From: Cycloclasticus sp.
GTDB lineage: Bacteria > Pseudomonadota > Gammaproteobacteria > Methylococcales > Cycloclasticaceae
Assembly: GCA_018066825.1 (NCBI GenBank)
Contig: JAGPVU010000056.1
Location: 1-12,561 of the forward strand
Direction: 5' to 3'
Length of the DNA stretch: 12,561 nt
In this document: piece after piece, positions 5,704 through 12,561 of the stretch
Layout of the letters: the number at the start of each line of letters is the position of its first letter
Position numbering within the stretch: position 1 is the first letter of the stretch
Translations under genes and position numbers: made by a program
Notes under the pieces: model-generated
Database searches by the model: none
What the model saw: the letters and a program-made list of their open reading frames with translations, nothing else
What the model was told of the DNA's origin: nothing

Positions 5704-8508
5704 ATGGATCCATTTATTGAAGTTTGCTTAGCCAAGGACCAACAACTGCGCAGCCGAGTGCGCTTGATGGGTAATGTGTTGGGTGAAGTGATTAAAGCGC
5801 AGTCGGGTAAGGATGTTTTACGACGCATAGAGTATTTGCGTAAAGGTTTTATTCGATTACGTGAACAGTATGATACGGCTGGGCTAAATCAACTCAAAGG
5901 GTACATACAACAACTGTCTGCGGATGAACTAAGGCCGGTTATTCGTGCTTTTACGACGTACTTCCAATTGGTTAACATCGCCGAAGAAAGCTTCTTGCAC
6001 CGCCAGCGTCGACGGTTTGCTGCATCTGGAAAGCTACTTTGGGAAGGCTCTTTTGACCACTGCATTCGACAATTACACGAAGCCAATGTTAATCAACAGG
6101 GCTTACAGCGTTTATTGACGGATATGTGCTATATGCCGGTGTTTACAGCGCATCCCACCGAAGCGAAACGACGGGCGACAATGTTGCAATTACGGCGGAT
6201 TTTTGAGGCCAACGAAGGCATTGATAGCCAGGCAATGACCTTGGATCACAAAGCACATTGGCGACGCGCCTTAAAAACACGGGTGCAGACCCTTTGGAAG
6301 ACCGACGAGGTGCGTCCAGAAAAACCGGATGTTCGATATGAAATACGTATGGGCTTATTCCATTTTAAGGCCAGTTTATTTGAGGCGGTACCGATCGTTT
6401 ATAGGCGCTTGCAAGATGCGATTGAACGCGTATATGGTGAAAACTCAGGCATCCATATTCCTAATGTATTAAGTTTTGGTACCTGGGTGGGTGGCGACCG
6501 TGACGGCAATCCTAACGTAACTGCTCAAACGACCCGAGAAGCAATACTGCTGCAACAACGGACTATTCTTGGTCACTACCTAAGTAAAATTGACCAATTA
6601 TTAGAAATTTTTACCCAATCGGAACAGTTTTGTACGCCCTTGGCGGCGTTTAACGCGTCACTTACTGAGGACGACCGTTATCGTGAATTATTTACTGACT
6701 TATGGCCCGCACTTTTTCCACAAGAACCCTATCGACGTAAGCTCTACCTAATAAAACTGCGTTTACGGCAAACACTGCAACGAGTCGAACTGTTATTAAA
6801 AGGCGGAGTCGACACTGACTGCGGTATCGGTTACCTGAATGAGACGGCGTTTATTAATGATTTACAGTTGATGTATGAGTCGCTCTGTAGTCATGGTGAT
6901 GTTGACGTGGCCGATGCGGAATTATTGGACCTACTGCGCCTTGCGCGTACCTTTGGTTTCTATTTGGCGAGCTTGGATGTGCGCCAAGAATCTACTGTGC
7001 ATACCGAGAGCGTTGCAGAAATATTAAAGTTGCAGGGCGTTTGTGATGACTACATGGCCTGTACAGAGGAGCAGCGCATGCAACTGATGGCACGGTTGAT
7101 TCAGCAGCCACCGATACTAAACTCACTAGATGAACTTTCGCTAATAACCCGCGAGGTGTTAGCGGTGTTTGATGTGATCGCCGAGATGCAACAAACGGTG
7201 AGCCCCTCAGTGGTTGATCGTTATGTTATTTCGATGGCGCATCAGGCATCTGATGTATTGCATGTACTGTTCTTAGCCACGTTTTCTGATTTATGTACCT
7301 ATGAAAAAGGGCGTTATTCTTGCCGCTTAGCGGTGTCGCCATTGTTTGAGACAGTGGACGACCTTCAACACATTGAACCGGTAATGTCTCGCTTGCTGGA
7401 TGACCCGCTTTATCACCAGCTCTTAACGGCAAGCGGCCGAATACAAGAGGTGATGTTAGGTTATTCGGATTCGGCTAAAGACGGAGGTATCGTTGCTTCA
7501 GCTTGGTCGCTTTATCAAGCGCAGCAACAAGTAATTGAGCTTGGCCAGCGGCGTGGAGTACGTATTCGCCTGTTTCACGGCCGAGGTGGTACGGTCGGCC
7601 GGGGTGGTGGTCCAACCTATCAAGCAATCACCTCACAACCTGCGGGCACGGTTTTTGGACAAATTAAGTTTACCGAGCAAGGCGAGGTGCTGTCTTTTAA
7701 ATACAGTAACAAAGAGACGGCAGTTTACGAGTTGACCATGGGGTTAACCGGCTTGATCGCAGCGAGTTCAGGCCATATAACGCAGGTGCCCCTCGATCCG
7801 CCGGTTTATGGTCAAGTGATGTCACAGCTTAGGCAACAAGGTGAGCACTATTACCGCAAACTGACGGAAGATACGCCAGCGTTTCTTGACTATTTTTACG
7901 AAGCAACGCCGGTTAACGAAATAGCCTTACTCAACATAGGTTCTCGCCCCTCGCACCGGCAACAAAAAGACCGCTCAAAATATTCGGTTCGTGCGATCGC
8001 CTGGGTGTTCGGTTGGGGGCAGTCTCGCCACACCTTGCCTGCGTGGTATGGTCTTGGTAAGGGGCTAGAAGGCTTTTGTGCAAAGCAGCCGCAAAATTTA
8101 TCTGTGTTACAGCAACTGTATAAAGAGTGGCCATTCTTTCGGGTGTTGCTGAACAATACGCAAATGGCTTTATTTAAAGCAGATATGTCGATAGCCGCTG
8201 AATACGCGCAGTTGTCAAAAAACAATGGGGCGCAGCAGCTGTTTGAAACAATTAAGGCTGAATGCGAGCGAACCATTTACTGGGTATTGAAGGTGGCGCA
8301 AATCGATGAGTTATTAGCTGACAATGAATTATTGAAGTTATCCATCAGCAGACGAAACGCCTACCTAGACCCGCTTAATTACATTCAACTGGTGTTGTTA
8401 AAAAATTACCGTAATGATCAGATGCATGAAGCAGACCGAGAAGGTTCGCTTGACCCCTTATTAAGGAGCATTAATGCGATTGCCACGGGTATGCGTAATA
8501 CCGGGTAA
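5704..8508 (+). CDS. ppc: Phosphoenolpyruvate carboxylase
   Basis: This cytosolic enzyme joins bicarbonate to phosphoenolpyruvate to make oxaloacetate, which refills the TCA cycle. Signature blocks are intact and in order: FTAHPTEA (147-154, catalytic His150), GGDRDGNP (263-270), FHGRGGTVGRGGGP (624-637, Arg627 matching the E. coli active-site arginine), GSRPSHR (746-752) and the invariant C-terminal RNTG (931-934). Lys825, Arg884 and Asn932 line up by context with the aspartate-inhibitor site of the E. coli enzyme, so feedback inhibition by aspartate is likely. At 934 residues it is about 50 longer than E. coli Ppc, with the extra length spread over loops. The ATG is preceded by AGGGAAGG. 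It begins 47 bp after the protease gene with no terminator seen between, and converges on feoC. For an organism living on aromatics broken down to acetyl-CoA and pyruvate, it would be a main anaplerotic step. Confidence 0.97.
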   Translation: MDPFIEVCLAKDQQLRSRVRLMGNVLGEVIKAQSGKDVLRRIEYLRKGFIRLREQYDTAGLNQLKGYIQQLSADELRPVIRAFTTYFQLVNIAEESFLHRQRRRFAASGKLLWEGSFDHCIRQLHEANVNQQGLQRLLTDMCYMPVFTAHPTEAKRRATMLQLRRIFEANEGIDSQAMTLDHKAHWRRALKTRVQTLWKTDEVRPEKPDVRYEIRMGLFHFKASLFEAVPIVYRRLQDAIERVYGENSGIHIPNVLSFGTWVGGDRDGNPNVTAQTTREAILLQQRTILGHYLSKIDQLLEIFTQSEQFCTPLAAFNASLTEDDRYRELFTDLWPALFPQEPYRRKLYLIKLRLRQTLQRVELLLKGGVDTDCGIGYLNETAFINDLQLMYESLCSHGDVDVADAELLDLLRLARTFGFYLASLDVRQESTVHTESVAEILKLQGVCDDYMACTEEQRMQLMARLIQQPPILNSLDELSLITREVLAVFDVIAEMQQTVSPSVVDRYVISMAHQASDVLHVLFLATFSDLCTYEKGRYSCRLAVSPLFETVDDLQHIEPVMSRLLDDPLYHQLLTASGRIQEVMLGYSDSAKDGGIVASAWSLYQAQQQVIELGQRRGVRIRLFHGRGGTVGRGGGPTYQAITSQPAGTVFGQIKFTEQGEVLSFKYSNKETAVYELTMGLTGLIAASSGHITQVPLDPPVYGQVMSQLRQQGEHYYRKLTEDTPAFLDYFYEATPVNEIALLNIGSRPSHRQQKDRSKYSVRAIAWVFGWGQSRHTLPAWYGLGKGLEGFCAKQPQNLSVLQQLYKEWPFFRVLLNNTQMALFKADMSIAAEYAQLSKNNGAQQLFETIKAECERTIYWVLKVAQIDELLADNELLKLSISRRNAYLDPLNYIQLVLLKNYRNDQMHEADREGSLDPLLRSINAIATGMRNTG

Positions 8509-8551
8509 TACGATGAGAAAAAAGAGAGTTAAAAAGATGGTCGATTATTGA

Positions 8552-8782
8552 TTAGACGTCTTCTTCAAGCCATCGGTATATTTCAATCGTATTGGGCGCG
8601 CAACTAGTGCAAGCACTTTGGCAAAGAGTACCGGGCGGCTGTTTAACGGCACGGCCTTTTTTTACCCAATGCTCTAACATTGAGCGGGTGTCGTCTTCAG
8701 ATAGTTTGAAGTGAAGAGCGATATCGCGCACAGGGGCGCTTCCCGTCTGTTTTAAATAATTTTTAATATCCAGTAAAATCAT
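8552..8782 (-). CDS. feoC: FeoC-like winged-helix protein of the ferrous iron transport operon
   Basis: This 76-residue protein has an N-terminal winged-helix segment (ILLDIKNYLKQTG, then a recognition-helix-like SEDDTRSMLEHWVKKGR) and a C-terminal cysteine cluster Cys54-x3-Cys58-x2-Cys61. FeoC proteins bind the cytosolic part of FeoB and can carry an oxygen-sensitive Fe-S cluster. Enterobacterial FeoC usually has four cysteines, and here only three are seen. The start codon overlaps the feoB stop by four bases (ATGA, 8779-8782), so translation is coupled. It is the last gene of the operon and converges on ppc with 43 bp between. No clear terminator hairpin is visible in that gap. Confidence 0.88.
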   Translation of the reverse strand: MILLDIKNYLKQTGSAPVRDIALHFKLSEDDTRSMLEHWVKKGRAVKQPPGTLCQSACTSCAPNTIEIYRWLEEDV

Positions 8783-11139
8783 GCGTTTTTAGCCGTGCTA
8801 AAGTTTACAGCGAGTAGTTGCTGCCCCATGTGACGCAAGGTCAGCCAGATAATGATAAAACCAGCCGTAAAGAGACTAAGCCAAATCATTGATTGCATCG
8901 GGTGCTGGCTGAAGGTGGCTAGTTGATAAAACGACGTTGCCATGCTGTAAGCTAGGTACAAGCTCCAGAATATCGAAAAAAGCGCCCAGCGTGTGCCGGT
9001 TTCGCGTTTTACAGCGGCCAAAGCGGCAACGCAGGGGACATACAGCAGAATAAAGAGTAAATAGCTAAAGGCACCAATTTTACCGTCAAAGTATTTGACC
9101 AAAGTGCCAAATAGCGTGCGACTAACGTCTTGTTCTTCGGCGGCCAGTTGTGTGTCACCGCTGCTATCTAAGCTGCGCAAACCAAGTGGGTCACCCATGT
9201 TTGCATATGCGTCGCGTACATTCTCTTGGGTGACGCTTAGGGCTTCAGAAAACTTGTCGCTAAGACTGAATGCTTCATTGTCATTATTGTGTTGGCCTTC
9301 TAAATTTGAATACACAGCGTCGAGTGTGCCCACCACGACTTCTTTGGCCAATAAGCCGCTAAATATACCCACGATCGCAGGCCAATTTTCTGCTTGTACA
9401 CCCATCGGTTCAAAAGCTGGGGTAAAGGTTTTGCTGACCTCGCTTAATACGGAGTTAGCACTGTTTTCATTACCAAAACTGCCGTCGGTACCGATGGAAT
9501 TTAATACATTGATGACCATCACCATGACAATAATGAACTTACCCGCTTCTAACACGAAGCCTTTTAAACGTTCCCATGTATGGATTAATAAATTTTTAAT
9601 GGCGGGTCGATGGTAGGGCGGTAATTCGATTAAAAAAATGTCGGAATCACCTTCTAACACGGTCTTTTTAAGTAATAGGGCGGTAAAAATAGCCGCGCCA
9701 ATGCCGACTAAATACAGTAAAAAAACGATATTTTGACCTGACTGGGGGAAAAATGCGGCAGCAAATAAGGCGTACACCGATAAACGGGCGCCACAAGACA
9801 TAAAGGGGGCCATCATCACCGTCATAATACGGTCACGTTGTTTTTCTAGGGTGCGTGTCGCCATAATAGAGGGCACATTACAACCAAAGCCAACGATCAG
9901 TGGAACAAAGGCTTTACCGGGCAACCCCAGCTTACGCATAAACCGATCCATAACAAAAGCCGCTCTAGCCATATAACCCGAGTCTTCAAGAATAGATAAG
10001 CAAAAATATAAGGTGGCGATGATGGGGATAAACGTAGCGACTACTTGAATACCGCCACCTAGACCATCAGCCAAAATAACCTGAAACCAATTGGGGAAAC
10101 CTAAGGTTTGTAGTTGCAGTTTAAAACCATCGACAAATATCGCACCGGAGGTGATATCAAAAAAGTCGATAAAAGCACCGCCAAAATTAATCGTAATGCT
10201 AAACATTAAGTAAATGGCGAATAAGAAAATAGGTAAACCTAGGTAATTATTAAGCACGAACTTATCGATCAAGTCCGAACGTGTTTGAGCGCCAGCTTGT
10301 CGTGTTTGAATGGCCACCTGGGTGGTGAGTTGATGGGCAAACTCATAACGGGTGGCAGCAATGAGTGTGTCGGGGTCCTCGCCTGTTTGTTGTTTGATTG
10401 CCAGCTGAAGTTGCTGGGAAACACGTTTTGTTTGCTCGTTAGTAGTGGGCGAAAAATGATTTTCTAAACACTGCAATGCTTGCCAATATTGGATCGAGCT
10501 AGACGGTGTTACCGAATCGAAGGTCGTCGTGATATCGCTAACAGCAGCTTGGATAACTGTCGGGTAGGTTAACCTGAGGGGCGTATACGTGTTATCAGTT
10601 AACACCTTAGCCACAGCTTGCAATAGGACATCAATACCCTTATTTTGCCGAGCCATGGTTGGCACAACAGTCAGTTGTAGTGATTCGGCTAATAACGAAA
10701 GGTTAATGTCCATGCCGCGTGACGACGCAACGTCCATCATGTTTAAAGCCAATACAGCGGGTATGCCCGTTTCGATTAGTTGGCTTGTTAGGTAGAGACT
10801 GCGCTCTATATTGGAGGCATCGGCGACAATCAGTAACACATCGGCGGCGCCAGATAAAATATATTGGCGAGCAATTTGTTCGTCTAATGCCTCGCGATCA
10901 CTGTCGAGTGAATAAACGCCGGGTAAGTCAACAAAAACAAACTCCTCTGGGCCTATTTTTCTTAAGCCTTCACGCCGCTCAACAGTGACGCCGGGCCAGT
11001 TACCCGTTTTCTGTTTGACGCCGGTGATGGTGTTAAATAGCGTTGATTTACCGCAGTTGGGGTTGCCAATAACGGCCACCACAGGGCGCTTATTTGATAC
11101 AGGCACCGGTGTTGCAGCTTCACAGCACTGCTTGCTCAT
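8779..11139 (-). CDS. feoB: Ferrous iron transporter FeoB
   Basis: This 786-residue inner-membrane Fe(II) transporter has an N-terminal GTPase domain and a membrane permease domain. GTPase motifs are G1 GNPNCGKS (25-32), the switch I region GNWPGVTVE (46-54), G3 DLPG (71-74) and G4 NMMD (133-136). A helical guanine-dissociation-inhibitor-like region follows. The membrane part begins near residue 300 and holds two Gate-type repeats, including GFGCNVPS with the conserved Cys420 and, later, LLYVPC. The length is close to E. coli FeoB (773). The gene overlaps feoA and feoC by four bases at each end (ATGA). The N-terminus carries an extra Cys-Cys pair (residues 5-6) of unknown meaning. Imported Fe(II) would supply, among others, the Rieske and extradiol dioxygenases encoded in the same window. 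Confidence 0.97.
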   Translation of the reverse strand: MSKQCCEAATPVPVSNKRPVVAVIGNPNCGKSTLFNTITGVKQKTGNWPGVTVERREGLRKIGPEEFVFVDLPGVYSLDSDREALDEQIARQYILSGAADVLLIVADASNIERSLYLTSQLIETGIPAVLALNMMDVASSRGMDINLSLLAESLQLTVVPTMARQNKGIDVLLQAVAKVLTDNTYTPLRLTYPTVIQAAVSDITTTFDSVTPSSSIQYWQALQCLENHFSPTTNEQTKRVSQQLQLAIKQQTGEDPDTLIAATRYEFAHQLTTQVAIQTRQAGAQTRSDLIDKFVLNNYLGLPIFLFAIYLMFSITINFGGAFIDFFDITSGAIFVDGFKLQLQTLGFPNWFQVILADGLGGGIQVVATFIPIIATLYFCLSILEDSGYMARAAFVMDRFMRKLGLPGKAFVPLIVGFGCNVPSIMATRTLEKQRDRIMTVMMAPFMSCGARLSVYALFAAAFFPQSGQNIVFLLYLVGIGAAIFTALLLKKTVLEGDSDIFLIELPPYHRPAIKNLLIHTWERLKGFVLEAGKFIIVMVMVINVLNSIGTDGSFGNENSANSVLSEVSKTFTPAFEPMGVQAENWPAIVGIFSGLLAKEVVVGTLDAVYSNLEGQHNNDNEAFSLSDKFSEALSVTQENVRDAYANMGDPLGLRSLDSSGDTQLAAEEQDVSRTLFGTLVKYFDGKIGAFSYLLFILLYVPCVAALAAVKRETGTRWALFSIFWSLYLAYSMATSFYQLATFSQHPMQSMIWLSLFTAGFIIIWLTLRHMGQQLLAVNFSTAKNA

Positions 11140-11384
11140 ACGGCTTCAATCATAATTTGTTGCGCCAAGGTTTGATTCAGCGCGATTCGTGCGTTACCGA
11201 TACCAACCACTAAGCCGCCGGTTCTTTTTTGGGTAACCCTTAATGGCATAAGCATAGAAAAACCTAAGGCTAATAGTTTTTTCTCAAGGCGACGGTCCAT
11301 CGTGTTTTTGCACAACATGGCCTCTTGACCAATGCTGATCTCAGTTAACGAAGAATAAGTCTTTGCTGTTGGGCTTGTAGACAT
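11136..11384 (-). CDS. feoA: Ferrous iron transport accessory protein FeoA
   Basis: This 82-residue SH3-like protein has the usual FeoA blocks: the LEKKLLALGF helix (the family's LxxLGF motif), the MPLRVTQKR strand, and the C-terminal GGLVVGIGNARIALNQTLA segment. FeoA is small and cytosolic and is thought to work with the FeoB GTPase domain. It is the first gene of the operon, and its TGA overlaps the feoB ATG. The start codon follows only a weak Shine-Dalgarno (AGAG) and a predicted short leader of about 25 nt from a Fur-controlled promoter. Confidence 0.93.
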   Translation of the reverse strand: MSTSPTAKTYSSLTEISIGQEAMLCKNTMDRRLEKKLLALGFSMLMPLRVTQKRTGGLVVGIGNARIALNQTLAQQIMIEAV

Positions 11385-11402
11385 AACACTCTAAATCTTA
11401 AT

Positions 11403-11421
11403 GATAATGATTCCCATTCTA
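11403..11421 (-). promoter_or_regulatory. Fur box of the feo operon
   Basis: The minus strand here matches 15 of 19 positions of the classic Fur box (consensus GATAATGATAATCATTATC), with the downstream half CATTATC perfect. It covers the -10 hexamer (11416-11421) and the predicted start of transcription, about 20-40 bp before the feoA ATG. Iron-loaded Fur binding here would block RNA polymerase, giving iron-repressed expression of feoABC. Confidence 0.8.
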
Positions 11422-11443
11422 ATCTATAGGGGGGTGCTGTCAA
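11416..11443 (-). promoter_or_regulatory. Sigma70 promoter of feoABC
   Basis: On the minus strand a perfect -35 TTGACA (11438-11443) is followed by 16 bases and then -10 TAGAAT (11416-11421, five of six matches). The start of transcription should be near 11409. The spacer holds a run of six C. The -10 lies inside the Fur box, so this is a strong promoter built to be repressed. Confidence 0.75.
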
Positions 11444-11454
11444 GTGACTAACGG

Positions 11455-12321
11455 TTAGGTTGACGATTGTTTGACGTGTTTAGTGATATACATCAAATAC
11501 AAAAGTGACAGTAACATTAGCCAAGCAAAAGCGAGCCAGCCAACGATGCCGTCGTAATGACCGGTTAAAAACGACCAATCAGAGTGAGGGTTGTTGTCGG
11601 TTAATTGTTTACTGGATTTAATAAGAAAAACCCAACTAGCGTGTAGGCCGATACAAAAAGTGAGTGTGTTGGTTTTAAGCCGAACTAAAGCAAGTAGGGT
11701 GCCGACAGCGAACAAGGCGGCTAAATCACTGATTTGCATAGACATTAAGCCAATAAAAGCGTTTATCAGCACCTCACCGCCGCTATAAATAGATAACGTG
11801 TTTTGATCAATATGATTGATGGGTTTTATGAAATGCAAAATGGCATAAAAAAAACTACTGACGACAATAGCAGTAAATGCATTGTGCCATTTAAGGGTGA
11901 GTTTAAAAAATAAGCCTCTAAATAAGGTTTCCTCAATGAGCGCAATGATCAGCCCCGCGACTAATGACTTAATAAGTAAAGATGAAGACAAGGTTGCTGA
12001 AGGGTTTATTAAACGAATGTCGAGCGCTAATAAGCTGATAATAAGTAAGCCTAAAATGACGAGGCCAACTGCAAAGCCAATGCTCATCTGTTTGATGTAT
12101 AGGTAGGTTGAGGCGTTGTGCCCTAATGACTTTAATGAAAGTTTGAAATACTTGATGCAGGGGATGAGGCCGAGAATAAGAAATAAAAGTGCAAAACGAC
12201 TGACCCAGCGTTCAAAAAGAAACGTTTGTTCTGTGAACAGTAAATACAAGGGGTAGCAAAATAAGGCCGCTAATAGCGAAGCGACGAAGAAGTAAAAAAT
12301 AAAAAAAACACAGGCTTTCAT
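11455..12321 (-). CDS. CPBP family intramembrane metalloprotease-like protein
   Basis: This 288-residue polytopic membrane protein has about eight hydrophobic segments. The CPBP (Abi/Rce1-like) signature is present: Glu130-Glu131-x3-Arg135 (IEETLFRG), then FFYAILH with His163, and a C-terminal block GLHASW with His227. In this superfamily these residues build a membrane-embedded metalloprotease site. Bacterial members have varied and mostly unknown roles, some linked to bacteriocin self-immunity or peptide processing, and no bacteriocin gene is nearby. The ATG at 12321 has no visible Shine-Dalgarno: the bases before it read CCCCCCTATTTTTC. The start could therefore be downstream, or the mRNA may be leaderless. 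It ends about 70 bp before feoA and no terminator is seen between them. Confidence 0.8.
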   Translation of the reverse strand: MKACVFFIFYFFVASLLAALFCYPLYLLFTEQTFLFERWVSRFALLFLILGLIPCIKYFKLSLKSLGHNASTYLYIKQMSIGFAVGLVILGLLIISLLALDIRLINPSATLSSSLLIKSLVAGLIIALIEETLFRGLFFKLTLKWHNAFTAIVVSSFFYAILHFIKPINHIDQNTLSIYSGGEVLINAFIGLMSMQISDLAALFAVGTLLALVRLKTNTLTFCIGLHASWVFLIKSSKQLTDNNPHSDWSFLTGHYDGIVGWLAFAWLMLLSLLYLMYITKHVKQSST

Positions 12322-12384
12322 GAAAAATAGGGGGGTTTAGTTAAATTGTCTTAAAAAGAGGTGCAATAATTCGTTAAGAATAGG

Positions 12385-12390
12385 TATGAT
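12385..12390 (+). promoter_or_regulatory. Candidate -10 of the tRNA-Leu promoter
   Basis: TATGAT (five of six matches) is followed by ACCGCAC, a GC-rich discriminator of the kind seen at stringently controlled stable-RNA promoters. Transcription would begin near 12397, about 20 nt before the tRNA. The -35 region is poor. An alternative pair, TTAAGA (12374-12379) and CATTAT (12397-12402) with a 17-bp spacer, is about as plausible. Confidence 0.35.
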
Positions 12391-12415
12391 ACCGCACATT
12401 ATCACCAACACATAT

Positions 12416-12501
<86 letters not shown>

Positions 12502-12544
12502 TCAAGTAAACGTTAAACATCACCAAAAAAACTAGAGAGTAATT

Positions 12545-12561
12545 ATGCAGGTTTCTGTTGA
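12545..12561 (+). CDS. tig: Probable trigger factor, first codons only (partial)
   Basis: The last 17 bases start with an ATG and encode MQVSV plus two bases (GA) of a sixth codon that would be Glu or Asp. E. coli trigger factor starts MQVSVE, and AGAGAG lies about 6-7 bases upstream as a ribosome site. Trigger factor is the ribosome-bound folding chaperone, commonly followed by clpP and clpX. Only five full codons are visible, so the call rests on the N-terminal match. Confidence 0.6.

Noticed and set aside
7896..8276. 126-codon open frame on the minus strand within ppc
   Set aside because: It is antisense to the conserved GSRPSHR region of ppc. Its cysteine- and serine-rich composition is typical of a shadow frame.
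8509..8551. Terminator between convergent ppc and feoC
   Set aside because: The gap is AT-rich but shows no credible GC stem followed by a T run in either direction.
9095..9616. 173-codon open frame on the plus strand within feoB
   Set aside because: It is the long antisense shadow of the feoB membrane domain. It has no ribosome site or recognisable domain, while feoB is intact.
11455..12321. CPBP protein as part of a bacteriocin or immunity system
   Set aside because: No small peptide precursor, leader-peptidase transporter or radical SAM gene is present in the flanks, so membership of the superfamily alone does not justify this.

Overview
The window looks like chromosome of a moderately AT-rich, aerobic gammaproteobacterium that attacks aromatic rings. 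The clues are a two-subunit ring-hydroxylating dioxygenase with a type I extradiol dioxygenase, a complete feoABC ferrous-iron operon, phosphoenolpyruvate carboxylase, and a tRNA-Leu just upstream of what reads as the start of trigger factor. A marine polycyclic-aromatic degrader such as Cycloclasticus would fit, but this is inference from gene content and not a sequence match.

Layout. At 1-67 there may be the tail of an unidentified gene. A hairpin plus T-tract (88-121, minus) ends a minus-strand operon that reads alpha subunit (2973-1648), beta subunit (1638-1102), extradiol dioxygenase (1060-164). Together these would dihydroxylate an aromatic ring and cleave the resulting catechol once a dehydrogenase has rearomatised it. 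The electron-transfer ferredoxin, its reductase and the dehydrogenase are not in the window. The divergent intergenic region 2974-3242 holds a perfect 7+7 bp dyad with FNR-like spacing. It lies at what would be -41.5 of a minus-strand promoter with a good -10, which suggests a CRP/FNR-family activator for the dioxygenase operon.

On the plus strand, four genes follow: a HupE/UreJ-type membrane protein (best start TTG at 3243), a small single-pass anchor protein, an exported trypsin-like serine protease with an N-terminal DUF4124 domain and a long helical insert (TTG start, no internal methionine), and phosphoenolpyruvate carboxylase. The first two form a tight pair. The protease and ppc follow at 89 and 47 bp, with no terminator seen between them.

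The minus-strand feoA-feoB-feoC operon (11384-8552) is coupled by two 4-bp ATGA overlaps. It has a near-consensus sigma70 promoter whose -10 is buried in a Fur-like box, the expected design for iron-repressed Fe(II) import. Upstream lies a CPBP-family membrane protease gene on the minus strand, then tRNA-Leu(UAG) and the first codons of a probable tig on the plus strand.

Most of the window is recognisable. The parts least explained are the CRP/FNR-like control of the dioxygenase operon, the HupE/anchor pair, and the protease with its helical insert and methionine-free mature chain. No CRISPR array, insertion sequence, prophage or defence system was seen.
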